In this document: piece after piece, positions 32,294 to 42,356 of the stretch
How positions within the stretch are numbered: the stretch's first letter is position 1
Layout of the letters: each line of letters begins with the position of its first letter
Assembly: GCA_022842065.1 (NCBI GenBank)
Contig: JALHQH010000018.1
Coordinates: 1-64,000, forward strand
Source: Caldilineaceae bacterium
GTDB lineage: Bacteria > Chloroflexota > Anaerolineae > Caldilineales > Caldilineaceae
DNA length: 64,000 nucleotides
Direction: 5' to 3'
Made by a program: the position numbers and the translations under genes
The notes under the pieces: model-generated
The model's input: the letters and a program-made list of their open reading frames with translations, nothing else
Told to the model about the DNA's origin: nothing
The model's database searches: none

Positions 32294-33928
32294 CTACCGT
32301 CGTCCCGGCCCGTCAACAATGCGCCCTGGCATTTCCCCGGTATGTTCCCCATCCTTCAGCACCCGCCCCCCGTTGACCCAGACATCGCGCACGCCAACCG
32401 AGAGTTGGTGCGGATTTTCAAAGGTGGCGCGGTCAGCAACGGTGGCGGGGTCGAAGATCACCACATCGGCCAGCATGCCTTCCCGGAGCAGACCGCGGTC
32501 GCGGATTCCCAACCGCTGGGCCACGGCGGCGCTCATCTTACGCACGGCATCCTCCAACCCAATCACCCCTTCGTCACGCACAAAGCGGCCCAGCACGCGG
32601 GTGTAGGTGCCATAAGCGCGCGGGTGATAAGGACCGGTCGGCGCGGCCCACACCGGATCCAGCCCACCGGCATCGGTGCCGATCATGATCCAGGGCTGCT
32701 GTAGTTGCAGGCGCAGGTTATCGTCGGTCATCATAAAGTAAATGGTGCTAATGCGCTGCCCCTCGGCGACCAGCAGATCAAAGGTGGTATCTACCCAATC
32801 CTGGTTGCGCATTGCGGCAATTTCGGACAACCGTTTGCCGACATATTGCTGGTGCTCCGGTTTAGTAAAACCAATCGGCATCACCCCTTCCGGCCCGCAG
32901 AGGGAAGCCATCGCCTCCCACTCGCCGTCAGGGTTGAGCGCTGCATCCTTGATTTTGGCGCGCATGGCGGGGTCGCGCAGGTTCTCATAGAGTTTACCAC
33001 CAGCGGCGGCCCACGGCGGCAGGACCGAAGTCAACCCTGTCCCCGCGGCGGGATAGGTATACATATCAGCGGTGACATCTTGTCCGGCAGCACGCGCCCC
33101 GTTGATGCGGTCGATCACCTGGCGCATCTTGGGCCAATTGCGTTGCCCTGCGGCTTTGAGATGGTAGATCTGCACCGGCAACTGCGCCTGTTGACCAATG
33201 GTCAACGCCTCTTCGATCCCTTCGAGCAGCCCATCCGCCTCGGAGCGAATGTGGGTGATATAGAGGCCGTTGTATGCGCTCACCACCTTGCAGACCTCAA
33301 CCAGCTCGGCAGTGCTCGAATAGGCGCTCGGCGGATAGATCAGCGCGCAGGAAACCCCCATCGCGCCCGCTTCCATTGCTTCGGCCATGGTGCGGCGCAT
33401 GAGGTCGAGTTGATCCGCCGTTGGTTCGCCCATCTCCATCCCCATCGCATATTGACGCAAGGTGCCACCGCCCAGAAAGGAGCCGATATTGGAGGAAACA
33501 CCCCGTTCTGCCAGCGCTTCCAGCCAATCGCGAAAGCCCACCCAACTGTCCATGCGTTCTGCCCATTCGGGGACAAGCTGCGTGAAAACATGGCTCTTCA
33601 GCGCACGCAGGTCGATCTTGTCGTTGATTGGACCAGGGGTGGCACCTTCACCCATGATTTCAGTGGTGACGCCTTGGGTAATCTTGGAAAGGCAGCGCCC
33701 ATCAACCATCAACGGGAGAATCGAGTGGCTGAGAATGTCAATAAAACCGGGGCAGACGACCATGCCGGTGGCGTCGACCACGTCGGCGGCCTGGTCAATG
33801 GGGATACGACCGGGCGGGGTGATGGCGGCAATGCGGTCGCCGGCCAGGGCGACATCGCCATAAAACCAGGGGTTGCCGGTGCCGTCAACAATTTTGGCGT
33901 TGGTGATCAGGGTGGTATAGTGGGTCAT
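32294..33928 (-). CDS. N-acyl-D-amino-acid deacylase-like amidohydrolase, paralogue 3
   Basis: The ATG at 33928 (MTHYTTLITNAKIVDGTGNP) aligns with the starts of the other two paralogues; a longer in-frame version adds 69 unrelated residues. The 544-residue product shares their plan. Its metal-site motifs are DILSHSILPLM and GEGATPGP, so the first His is replaced by Leu here rather than Gln. Other motifs are GLYITHIRSEAD, VQIYHLKAAG and IGTDAGGLDPV. It ends near the MITE-like element. The three copies seem to result from old local duplication. Confidence 0.88.
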   Translation of the reverse strand: MTHYTTLITNAKIVDGTGNPWFYGDVALAGDRIAAITPPGRIPIDQAADVVDATGMVVCPGFIDILSHSILPLMVDGRCLSKITQGVTTEIMGEGATPGPINDKIDLRALKSHVFTQLVPEWAERMDSWVGFRDWLEALAERGVSSNIGSFLGGGTLRQYAMGMEMGEPTADQLDLMRRTMAEAMEAGAMGVSCALIYPPSAYSSTAELVEVCKVVSAYNGLYITHIRSEADGLLEGIEEALTIGQQAQLPVQIYHLKAAGQRNWPKMRQVIDRINGARAAGQDVTADMYTYPAAGTGLTSVLPPWAAAGGKLYENLRDPAMRAKIKDAALNPDGEWEAMASLCGPEGVMPIGFTKPEHQQYVGKRLSEIAAMRNQDWVDTTFDLLVAEGQRISTIYFMMTDDNLRLQLQQPWIMIGTDAGGLDPVWAAPTGPYHPRAYGTYTRVLGRFVRDEGVIGLEDAVRKMSAAVAQRLGIRDRGLLREGMLADVVIFDPATVADRATFENPHQLSVGVRDVWVNGGRVLKDGEHTGEMPGRIVDGPGRR

Positions 33929-34032
33929 ATGCAATTTTCCGTGGATTGGTTCGTGAATAGTTTTGGTCAATAGATTACCGCAGAGTTGCAAAGTAGCAGC
34001 GCAGCGCAGAGGGGAACTTTCGGATAGGTCCG

Positions 34033-34458
34033 TTAACCCTTTGGTGGATGCCAGCCCACGCTTACCCAAAGACGCCGTGAGGCGACAATGCGCGGGTTGT
34101 TCAATTTTAGCGCAACAACGGTAGCACGCCCACAAGGGGTTAGACCGATCACAGTTGTACCATCATCACTCCAGGTAAAATGGCTTTGCCATCGTTGTAG
34201 GCGTGGATTAAATAGCGTGACGGGCGATTCGGTTAGCGGATCAATGCCCGTAACTTGCTCATTCTTGTAGGTATTACAAGAACTACAAGCCCGGCAGAGG
34301 TTACTTTCTGTCGTGAGACCTTGACGGGAGCGCGGTATAATGTGGTCAGCGACAAGTTGGATGCCAGTAATCGATACAGATGTTTGGCAATATTCGCAAT
34401 ATTCACCGAGACTTTCCAACCAAAGTCGTAAATGTCGGGGAATGTAAAAACCGGTCAT
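34033..34458 (-). CDS. HNH endonuclease family protein
   Basis: The 141-residue protein has an HNH fold with two zinc-binding CxxC pairs: EYCEYCQT near residue 22 and LCRACSSCN near 55-62. The core is LVADHIIPRSRQG with the catalytic DH, followed by TTESNL. The C-terminal half (about 70-141) is a beta-rich domain with SPVTLFNPR and HFTWSDDGTTVIGLTPCGRA, often found with this HNH type. Its start overlaps the stop of the upstream RHH-like gene by four bases, so the two are co-translated. It could act as a stand-alone nuclease; the partner suggests regulation or a homing-type unit. Confidence 0.85.
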   Translation of the reverse strand: MTGFYIPRHLRLWLESLGEYCEYCQTSVSITGIQLVADHIIPRSRQGLTTESNLCRACSSCNTYKNEQVTGIDPLTESPVTLFNPRLQRWQSHFTWSDDGTTVIGLTPCGRATVVALKLNNPRIVASRRLWVSVGWHPPKG

Positions 34459-34877
34459 ACGTGCGCAACTCGATGACCGTAATCTGGAATAGCGTGACCA
34501 CGGCGCTGCAGGATGGCAAAGGCTTGCGCACGCCGTAGGACAGCGTACTCGTATGCATCGACTAGTCGTAATCGCTCTTGCTGCTCGGCTATGCTTAAAC
34601 GGCGCTCATCGGCAGTTGCGTTCAGCAGTGCTAACCGTTCTTGGTGCTGGGCAGTGAAGGCAGGTTGTGTAGCGGCACGTAAGGCGTCGTCACTCAACCA
34701 GATCATTTCAGCCAATTCCGCCGCCAGTGGCGCAGGCAAATCTGGTGAAGGTGGTAAAGCCACCGTCACAGCAGAGGTTAACACATCAGCAACAGTGCGG
34801 TGAGCTGCCGCGGCGGCGCCCTGTAGTCGTCGATAAAGCGGTTCGGGCACTTCAATTGTGACAAGTGTATCAGCCAT
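34455..34877 (-). CDS. RHH-like protein coupled to the HNH gene
   Basis: The 140-residue protein begins with MADTLVTIEVPEPLYRRLQG, then AAAAAHRTVADVLTSAV. This is a ribbon-helix-helix-like N-terminus as found in antitoxins and small regulators. The rest is helical (DDALRAATQPAFTAQHQERL, then SIAEQQERLRLVDAYEYAVL) with a coiled-coil-like stretch. It precedes and overlaps the HNH nuclease gene. It may be a DNA-binding regulator or an antidote-like partner, but the family has not been identified. Confidence 0.65.
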   Translation of the reverse strand: MADTLVTIEVPEPLYRRLQGAAAAAHRTVADVLTSAVTVALPPSPDLPAPLAAELAEMIWLSDDALRAATQPAFTAQHQERLALLNATADERRLSIAEQQERLRLVDAYEYAVLRRAQAFAILQRRGHAIPDYGHRVAHV

Positions 34878-34978
34878 TCATCCACTCCTCTCCTAGCAAT
34901 CAAGCGCCGGATTCATCCTGTACTTTGGATTGTATGCCAAATCAGCGGTTTGATCAAACCAACCATCCGCCCCAACCT

Positions 34979-37900
34979 TCAACTACGCGACCAGATCATC
35001 GCCGGATATTCGCGATAAAAGCCCAGCGCTTCCAGCAAGGATTGACCGGGGCTACCCAACACCCCTTCCTCATTCCAGCGCTCAACCGTGACCCGCCGCT
35101 CAAAGGTGGCGAGATGATCAAGCCAGCAGCGCAGGGCCGCTTGGGCCAAGCTTTCATTAACGCCCTGCCCCGTTGTGATCTGCGCCCCGTTACCCTCGAT
35201 CAACAGCAGCGGCAAGCCACTGCTTAAGACAAGCCAGGTTGAAGGAATGCGCGCAAAGGTTAAGGGGGCACCGTCAAAGCGAGCGGGGCTATAGTCACTG
35301 GCCGCGCCGTAGAGATTGGCGGGGTCACCAGCATTGAGCAGGATCAACGCGGCGTCGGTGAGGGATGGCTGATTGGCGAGATCGCGCAGCCCTTCCACCA
35401 CCGGCGGCAGGGCAAATTGGATCCCCGGCAGGCCTTCAACAAAATAACCACGCCGGACTTCGCCACGCATTTCCAGCCGTTGCAATTCGGGGTAGATCAA
35501 CCCCCAATCCCAGGCCCCGATTTCGCCGGCCAGACTTTCATGGGTGACAACGCCCCAACGCGCCAGGAGTTGCCGGGCTTGCTGTGCCCCTTGTTCAGCT
35601 GGGGTCAGGGCCTTGCCCAATACGCCAAAGCGGTGGACAGGACTCCAGCGCCCTTCTTGTGGAGCGGGCGTAGTCGGCAGCGCAGGTTCGTCATGTTCGA
35701 GGCGGGCGCGTACGCGTCGTCGCGCGGCGGCCATCTCGCTGTGCGTGGGGCGACGCATGCCCCCGAAGCGCTCTTGGCGTGAACCCAGGCGTTCAGCCAG
35801 TTGGCTTTCCAGGCTGCTCAGGGGACGCGGCGTCGCCACTGGTTTGGGCAGATCACCCTGGATGATCCGCTGCAGCGCGCTCCATGAGTCGTTGGTGACC
35901 AGGCCGGCCATCGCTAGTTCGAGCAGCGCGGTAGCGGTGGCACTTTCGCTCAAGTCCAGCGCGGTGCGTAGGTCATTTTCAAAGAGCGCGCCTTCTTGTT
36001 TTAGAAAAGTATAAATTTGCTGGGCAACCGGCGTAAAGGCAGTCAGATCAGCCGGCGGGGGTTCCAGGTAAACGCTGCCTTCGCCACGGAAGAGAAAGCG
36101 AATCCGCCCACGCCGCGGGTCAACCCCACCGGCCCCGACCCAGATCAATTCACCGCGCTGACAAAGTTCATGGAGTTCCGCCCCTGTATAATGAGGCAGA
36201 CGCAAGGGGAGCAGATCGCGTTCCCAAAGCCGGCCAATCACCGGCAGGGCGCGCAACTGTTGGATCATTTGGGGCAAAGCACCAGGGCCAGTCAACGCAG
36301 TGCTGGGGTGGAGATGTTGCCACCGGGTCAGAAAATCGGCGTAGGTCGCAAGGGAAACGGGCTGCACCTCTTTACGCAGAATGGTGAGCGTGCGGCGATG
36401 CATCTGCTCCAGGGTGTGACGGTCGAGATATTCGGGGGTGGCAGCCGCGCGTTCCGGCGTAAATTGCCCGTGGGCCAGTTGCCGCGCCGCAACCAGTTTA
36501 TCCAATTCCGCCCTCAACCAGTCGGGATCAAAATTATAACGCGCCCGGATCACCGCAATGGTGACCGCCCCGGCATGGCGCAAATAGCGGGTTAAAATTG
36601 CCTGCGCGGCGTCACCTTGTGCCTTGGTTGACGTATCACCGTGTAACGCAAAAGCCGCTTCATACTCGGCTAAATACTCGGTCGCGATCCAGCGCGATTG
36701 GGGTCGCCCACTAATTGGCAGGTCAAGTGCCACGATGCGCCCGGCCCCGGCCAGCCGCCCGATCCAGGGGGAAGAATCGACGGTTGTGCGCAAGGCGATC
36801 TCGGTGGTGGTGAGATCACCCATCTCGAGCAGGATCGCGGCCAGTTCTTCGGCACTGCGCGCTTGGGCGGTGGGAGCCGTGTGTTGCAAACGGGCGGCAA
36901 CACTTTCCACCGCTTCGGAACGCAACAACTCAGCCAAATCGACATCCTGGAGCAGATCTTGCAGCAGGTCACGGTTGACGGCCAGGGTCTGTAACTGGCG
37001 CTCGGCTTTGGGCGCATCCCATTCGTACATGAAGATCTGGATAAAGTCCCAGAGCAGACTCTGCGCCACCGGTGAGGGGTTAAGTGACTCAATCACGGTG
37101 ACTGTCACCTCACCGCGTTCAATAGATCCAAGCAGCATTTCCAGGTGCGGCAGATCCATCACCTCTTCGAGACAGTCGCGGTAGGTCTCGGCGACGATGG
37201 GGAAATCTTGGAAAGTGCGCACAGCCTGCAGCAATTCCTTGGCGCGCAACCGTTGCAACCAGAAAGGGGTACGGCGACCGCCGCTTAGCCCCGGCAAGAG
37301 CAGCGCCCGCGCCGCATTCTGGCGAAATTGTGCGCCAAAGACCGCCGAGTTGGGCAGCTCTTGCAAAATCCGCTCACGGGCTTCGGTTGCCCCCACACTG
37401 GTGACCAGATCGAGGGGAAAGGCCGCGTCAGCATCAGGCAAGCGGAAGAGCAACCCATCGTCATTCGTCTGCAACTCGACTTCAATGCCCAGCCGTTCGC
37501 GCAGCGCACTGACCAGGGCCAACCCCCACAGCCCATTGACTTTGCCACCAAAGGGACTCTGGATCACCAGCCGAGCGTCGCCCAGGGCATCCTCAAAGAG
37601 TTCAACAATAATCGTCCGATCCGACGAGATCGCACCGACATGGTCAAGCTGGCCGGCCACATAGTCGATCACCGACCAGGCCGAGTTAGCATCGAGGGCA
37701 TAATCCTGTCGCAGCCAGGCCAGCAGCGCCACAACCGGGGGCGTGTCGCGCAACTCGAGCACAGAACGATAGGCTTCCACCCCGAGTTGAGTGCGCGTGG
37801 CGCTCAGCTTTTCGGCAACAGCACGCCGAAAAGCCCCCACGCGTTGCCCCAGTTCATAGGGTCGCCAGGGGAAGTCGCCACGCCAAAAGGGCATGCGCGG

Positions 37901-39697
37901 TGTGGCACCGGGCGCAGGGGCGACCATCACCTTATTGTCGGTCAACTCGGTCACGCGCCAGACCTGCGAGCCGAGGATCAGCGTGTCGCCGACGCGCGTT
38001 TCATAGACAAACTCTTCATCCAGTTCGCCCAATTTGGTCTTGCCGTCGGCCAGGTAAGCACCAAACGCGCCGCGGTCGCTGATCGTGCCGCCGTTGGTGA
38101 CGGCCAGTAAACGCGCACCGGGCAAGGCGGCCAATCCATTGTTCACCCGATCCCAGACCAGGCGCGCCCGCAATTCGCGATGGGCGGCGCTGGGAAAACG
38201 GCCACTCAACATTTCGAGCACTGCGTGAAAAGCGCGCAAGGTTAAGTCGCGATAGGGATAGGCCCCACGCACAAGATCGTAGAGCGCGTCAACCGACCAA
38301 TCTTCAATGCCAACCATGGCCACGATCTGTTGGGCGAGGATATCCAGCGCATTACGCGGTGTGTGGATCGGCTCGACTTCGCCGCGCAACATGCCACCGG
38401 CGACCGCAGCGGCTTCCATCACATCTTCGCGGTGGGTGGGAAAGATGCGCCCCTTGCTCGTCTGGCCGACGAGGTGACCGGCACGGCCAATCCGTTGCAG
38501 TCCCTGCGCGACCGCCTTAGGCGACTGGAGTTGCAGCACCAGATCAATTGTGCCGATATCAATGCCCAATTCCAAAGAAGAGGTGCCAATCAACGCCGGC
38601 AACTCGCCCGCCTTGAGCGCCGTCTCCATTGCCAGCCGCGCTTCTTTCGCCATGCTGCCGTGATGGGCGCGGATCGGGGTGTTATTTTCGCCGCGACCGG
38701 CCCCAAACATGCCCAGCCCCTTAGCCACACCATCGGCCAGCAGGCTGGACGCATCGCCACCGCCGCCGCGTAATTCGTTGAGCCAATCAGCAAACCGTTC
38801 GGCCAGCCGGCGGTTGTTGACAAAGATCAGCGAGGTGCGCTGTTGCGCGATATAGCCGTTGACCCGTTCGACAATTGCGGGCCAAATCGATTCGCCGGGC
38901 AGATTGCGGAAGTCGTCGGTGACGGTTTCGACAAGCAGGTCAAGCGCTTTGTGATAACTGCCATCGACAATCGCCACCGGGCGCGTCACTAAGGTACGGC
39001 TTTCGCCACTGCCCTGCCAGGCACTGCCGCCAAGATAACGCGCCACCTCGTCCAATGGGCGAATCGTGGCGGAGAGGCCAATCCGCTGGACCCGCCCATC
39101 AGCCACTGCTTGCAGCCGTTCCAGCGTCAACGCCAGATGGACGCCTCGTTTCGAGCCGGCCAGGGTGTGGATCTCATCAACAATCAGCGTGCGCACGGTG
39201 CGAAAGAGATCGCGCGCCTTGGGGCTGGTCAACATCAGGTAGAGCGATTCGGGCGTGGTGATCAGAATGTGCGGCGGTTTACGCACCATCGCCTGGCGTT
39301 CGCGGCTGGGGGTATCGCCGGAGCGGACGGCCACGTTCACTTTCGGCAGCGTTACATCCATTGCACGCGCCGTCTTACGAATACCGGCCAGTGGCACACG
39401 CAGATTGCGTTCGATGTCATTGTTGAGTGCTTTGAGCGGCGAAATATAGAGCAGTTGCAGCCCTTCGCTTTCCTCGTCGCGACGAAAAAGTTGGTCAATC
39501 CCCCAGAGAAAGGCCGTCAACGTTTTGCCGGAACCCGTCGGGGCGAGGATCAGCGTGTGGTCACCGCGCTGGATCGCGGGCCAGCCCAATGCTTGGGGCG
39601 GCGTTGGTTGGCCCAGTGTACTTTCAAACCAAGCACGGGTCGGCGGCAAGAAGAGGTCAAGTGGATCGTGCCCCAGCGGGGCTACAGGTTGTGACAT
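34979..39697 (-). CDS. lhr: Large Lhr-family DEAD/DEAH helicase
   Basis: The 1,572-residue protein is a long-form Lhr ATP-dependent 3'-5' helicase that unwinds DNA and RNA-DNA hybrids in repair. The N-terminal helicase core has Walker A LAPTGSGKT (about 51-59), ITTPESL, DEIH in TLIVDEIHTLAG, GLSATIRP, LIGTSSLELGIDIG, and QRIGRAGH with the Arg finger. The winged-helix and Lhr-specific domain follow (WRVTELTDNKVMVAPAPG). A long C-terminal region (after ~870) matches the extended Lhr-CTD. ATG 39697 (MSQPVAPLGHDPLDLF) has GGAG upstream; an in-frame start 23 codons earlier is unsupported. A large inverted repeat lies upstream. Confidence 0.95.
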   Translation of the reverse strand: MSQPVAPLGHDPLDLFLPPTRAWFESTLGQPTPPQALGWPAIQRGDHTLILAPTGSGKTLTAFLWGIDQLFRRDEESEGLQLLYISPLKALNNDIERNLRVPLAGIRKTARAMDVTLPKVNVAVRSGDTPSRERQAMVRKPPHILITTPESLYLMLTSPKARDLFRTVRTLIVDEIHTLAGSKRGVHLALTLERLQAVADGRVQRIGLSATIRPLDEVARYLGGSAWQGSGESRTLVTRPVAIVDGSYHKALDLLVETVTDDFRNLPGESIWPAIVERVNGYIAQQRTSLIFVNNRRLAERFADWLNELRGGGGDASSLLADGVAKGLGMFGAGRGENNTPIRAHHGSMAKEARLAMETALKAGELPALIGTSSLELGIDIGTIDLVLQLQSPKAVAQGLQRIGRAGHLVGQTSKGRIFPTHREDVMEAAAVAGGMLRGEVEPIHTPRNALDILAQQIVAMVGIEDWSVDALYDLVRGAYPYRDLTLRAFHAVLEMLSGRFPSAAHRELRARLVWDRVNNGLAALPGARLLAVTNGGTISDRGAFGAYLADGKTKLGELDEEFVYETRVGDTLILGSQVWRVTELTDNKVMVAPAPGATPRMPFWRGDFPWRPYELGQRVGAFRRAVAEKLSATRTQLGVEAYRSVLELRDTPPVVALLAWLRQDYALDANSAWSVIDYVAGQLDHVGAISSDRTIIVELFEDALGDARLVIQSPFGGKVNGLWGLALVSALRERLGIEVELQTNDDGLLFRLPDADAAFPLDLVTSVGATEARERILQELPNSAVFGAQFRQNAARALLLPGLSGGRRTPFWLQRLRAKELLQAVRTFQDFPIVAETYRDCLEEVMDLPHLEMLLGSIERGEVTVTVIESLNPSPVAQSLLWDFIQIFMYEWDAPKAERQLQTLAVNRDLLQDLLQDVDLAELLRSEAVESVAARLQHTAPTAQARSAEELAAILLEMGDLTTTEIALRTTVDSSPWIGRLAGAGRIVALDLPISGRPQSRWIATEYLAEYEAAFALHGDTSTKAQGDAAQAILTRYLRHAGAVTIAVIRARYNFDPDWLRAELDKLVAARQLAHGQFTPERAAATPEYLDRHTLEQMHRRTLTILRKEVQPVSLATYADFLTRWQHLHPSTALTGPGALPQMIQQLRALPVIGRLWERDLLPLRLPHYTGAELHELCQRGELIWVGAGGVDPRRGRIRFLFRGEGSVYLEPPPADLTAFTPVAQQIYTFLKQEGALFENDLRTALDLSESATATALLELAMAGLVTNDSWSALQRIIQGDLPKPVATPRPLSSLESQLAERLGSRQERFGGMRRPTHSEMAAARRRVRARLEHDEPALPTTPAPQEGRWSPVHRFGVLGKALTPAEQGAQQARQLLARWGVVTHESLAGEIGAWDWGLIYPELQRLEMRGEVRRGYFVEGLPGIQFALPPVVEGLRDLANQPSLTDAALILLNAGDPANLYGAASDYSPARFDGAPLTFARIPSTWLVLSSGLPLLLIEGNGAQITTGQGVNESLAQAALRCWLDHLATFERRVTVERWNEEGVLGSPGQSLLEALGFYREYPAMIWSRS

Positions 39698-39766
39698 GGT
39701 CAGCGCTCCAGGCGAACATTTGTGCGTCTGGAGCGAATTATACCACAATTGGAGGGTAGATGCCAC

Positions 39767-39898
39767 CGCGCTGTCAACGGATTTGGGGAACGGATTGAAC
39801 GGAATCTACAGGTAAAAATCCGTTCTTCAGTAGCTCATAGAACGGATTTTTGTAAGGCGAATCCGCTTAATCCGTTCCCCAAATCCGTTGACAGCGCG
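39767..39898. repeat. Large inverted repeat with 30-bp perfect arms
   Basis: Outer arms 39767-39796 and 39869-39898 are exact complements (starting CGCGCTGTCAACGG). An inner pair (AAAAATCCGTTCT and AGAACGGATTTTT) continues the hairpin, giving a ~132-bp cruciform. It fills the gap between lhr and the chitinase gene and ends five bases from the chitinase stop. Confidence 0.9.
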
Positions 39899-39902
39899 CG
39901 CC

Positions 39903-42356
39903 CTACCGCGTCACCAACGGCAAAAAGAAAGCAAACGGCGTATCAGTCGGCACATTGGCCTGGGCCAACCCTTGATGGACGGCGGCCACCAGTTCGCCAT
40001 CCGCAGTATCGCCCTCCAGCGACCAGAGCATGACGCCGCCTAAGCCCTGCTCTTTGACATAGGCCATCTTGACCGCTAGGGTCTGCGGGTCGTCATAGCT
40101 CCAGAAGGTCGTGCCATTAAATTTCCAGACGGCACCGGCGGCCTCATCGCGATAAACCGGATAGGTCAGTCGCTTGAGCACCTTGTAATCCTCGATCCCT
40201 GCTTCCCACGTGCCGGGTGCGCCTGCACCCGCAGGTTGCCACAGGCCGTGGTTAAGATTGGTCACCCCCAGCCAGCCGCGGCCATAGAAGGGTACCCCGA
40301 GCACCAATTTGGCACTCGGTACGCCTGCCGCTAGGTAACCCTGCACCGCGCTGTCCACCGCGTAGGTGCTGACAGGGGGACTATAGGGTGCATCAGCCGA
40401 AGGATAAAGCGCCGCATGCAAGCCGGTGACATTCTCCCATGCCCCATGAAAATCGTAAGTCATGAGATTGATGTAATCAAGCAAAGGATGGAGCTGGTCG
40501 AGTTCGAGCAGGCTATAGGTGTCAACGCCGGCCGCAGTGGCGACAGTCAAGCGCAGGTTGGGGTCGATGGCATCCAACTGGTCGCGAAATTCCCTCAGCA
40601 GCAGGGTGAAGTTATGGCGATCTTCGGGACCATAAGGGTTACCGATCCCTGGCGCGCCCGGATATTCCCAGTCGATATCGATGCCGTCAAAGAGACCGGC
40701 GGCGACGCCTTCACCACCGGCATTGTCGGCTAGGGGCAGATTACCACGGATGTAGAGGTCGATACAGGACGCGGCCACCTGCTGCCGACTTGCGGCGGTT
40801 TTGGCAGCTTCATGGAAACCAGCCGACCAGGTCCAGCCACCGAGCGAGATCATGAGTTTGAGGTTGGGGTACGTGGCCTTGAGCTTGCGCAGTTGATTGA
40901 AGTTGCCGCGCAAGGGTTGGTCCCACCCATCGGCTTGGCCGTCCACACTTTCGGCGGCGCTGTAGATCTTTTGGTAGTCGGCGTAGGCATCCATCACCCC
41001 GGCTTGGGTGGTCATTACACACTCGCCGTCGACCACGTTCCCAAAGGCATAGTTAATCGCCGTGATCTTCTCGGCTGCGCCACTGGTGACAATATTTTTG
41101 ACATGATAGTTACGTTCGTAAATCCCCCACTGGGCGAAATAGGCGATCACTTCGCGGCTGCCCCCACCGGGGGGTGAAGCGACGGTTGGGGTGGCGGTTG
41201 CAGTTGCTGTGGCAGTCGTCGGGGGTGTGGGTGTTCCCGTGGTGGTGGGCGTGGCTGGGGTAGGGGTCGTCGTTACGGTGGATGGGCTGCCCCCCGCGCA
41301 AAGTTGACCATTGAGAACAAAAGTAGCAGGCAGGCTATTGGCAGCACTGCCCGTTGCTTCAAAACCAAGGCTGGCCGTGCCCCCTTGCGCGGCCAACGTG
41401 CCATTCCAACTCTCATTGGTCACCATCACGCCCGAACCGGTCTGACTGCTATTGCCATTCCAGAGCGCGGCAATGGCCTGTGTACCCGGAAAACTCCAGG
41501 TCAGGGTCCAGCCGTTAATGGGGGTGGGGCCATTGTTGGTAATTAGCAGATCGGCATTGAAGCCATTAACCCAACTGCTAGTCACCTTGTACGCCACCTG
41601 ACAACTTGCACTTGGCGTTGGGGTCGTCGGCGCGGGCGTAGGGGTGGTGTTTGGTGGTGTGCCCGGCGGAGTTGGGGTAGCGGTTGCGGTCGGCGTGGTT
41701 GATGGTGCGCCAAAGTTCACATCCATACAGGTGTAAAAGGCTTCGGCACTATCACTGCGCTGCCAGATGTTGTAGATCACCCCTTTGCCCTGCTTGTCTG
41801 GGGGCAAGGGGCAACTCATGCGGTAACGACCGTCGGCCAGCGTGACGCTGGTAATGTGGCAGAAAGGGGCCGCTTCCAGATCACCCCAGGTTAGGGGCTG
41901 GGTGGGGTCATAGCTATCTTTGGTGACATAGAAGTCAAAGTAGGCGGTAGCATGGGGCGCGGTAGCCAGAAAGACAAATTCATAGTTGCCGTTGTTGTCC
42001 GGTGCAATGGTTTGGCTAGGCCAATCAGCACGGGCCAAGTCCAACCCACTGTGACTGGTTTTGCCGCCGCTGCATAATTTGCCATCGGGCACCAGCGCTT
42101 GATGGTGACCATTCGCCAGTTGATTTACCCCCGTCCAGTCATAAAATTGCTGGGTCCCCGCCGCGGCCACCGCAGCCTGACAAGCCGCCGTCAGCGGTCG
42201 TTCCGGCCCTTCGAGAAAACAACCATAAACCCGGCTGACGGGATCTTCCATCGAGCCGTGGGCGTAGAGGGGCGGTGGCGCGGCGAACATTACAGCGAGA
42301 CAAAAACCGATCCCAGCGAGGGTTAACCCAAATGGGCGCAAACAGATGGTAAACAT
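39903..42356 (-). CDS. Secreted LPMO(AA10)-CBM2-GH18 chitinolytic enzyme
   Basis: The 817-residue protein has a signal peptide cleaved so that His33 (YA|HGSMEDP) becomes the N-terminus, as lytic polysaccharide monooxygenases require. The AA10 domain (33-216) supplies the second copper His in ATAPHATAYFDFY (His135). A Thr/Pro linker leads to a CBM2 (252-353; WVNGFNADLLITNNG, WTLTWSFPG). A second linker precedes a GH18 chitinase (about 401-800) with LMISLGGWTW and the catalytic DGIDIDWEYP (Glu564). Oxidative and hydrolytic chitin attack are thus joined in one exported protein. The last residues (FAFFLPLVTR) are hydrophobic. Confidence 0.93.
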   Translation of the reverse strand: MFTICLRPFGLTLAGIGFCLAVMFAAPPPLYAHGSMEDPVSRVYGCFLEGPERPLTAACQAAVAAAGTQQFYDWTGVNQLANGHHQALVPDGKLCSGGKTSHSGLDLARADWPSQTIAPDNNGNYEFVFLATAPHATAYFDFYVTKDSYDPTQPLTWGDLEAAPFCHITSVTLADGRYRMSCPLPPDKQGKGVIYNIWQRSDSAEAFYTCMDVNFGAPSTTPTATATPTPPGTPPNTTPTPAPTTPTPSASCQVAYKVTSSWVNGFNADLLITNNGPTPINGWTLTWSFPGTQAIAALWNGNSSQTGSGVMVTNESWNGTLAAQGGTASLGFEATGSAANSLPATFVLNGQLCAGGSPSTVTTTPTPATPTTTGTPTPPTTATATATATPTVASPPGGGSREVIAYFAQWGIYERNYHVKNIVTSGAAEKITAINYAFGNVVDGECVMTTQAGVMDAYADYQKIYSAAESVDGQADGWDQPLRGNFNQLRKLKATYPNLKLMISLGGWTWSAGFHEAAKTAASRQQVAASCIDLYIRGNLPLADNAGGEGVAAGLFDGIDIDWEYPGAPGIGNPYGPEDRHNFTLLLREFRDQLDAIDPNLRLTVATAAGVDTYSLLELDQLHPLLDYINLMTYDFHGAWENVTGLHAALYPSADAPYSPPVSTYAVDSAVQGYLAAGVPSAKLVLGVPFYGRGWLGVTNLNHGLWQPAGAGAPGTWEAGIEDYKVLKRLTYPVYRDEAAGAVWKFNGTTFWSYDDPQTLAVKMAYVKEQGLGGVMLWSLEGDTADGELVAAVHQGLAQANVPTDTPFAFFLPLVTR

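Noticed and set aside
32294..34135. Longer start for deacylase paralogue 3
   Set aside because: The extra 69 residues (with LASTKG) do not align with the paralogues, and the downstream ATG matches their starts exactly.
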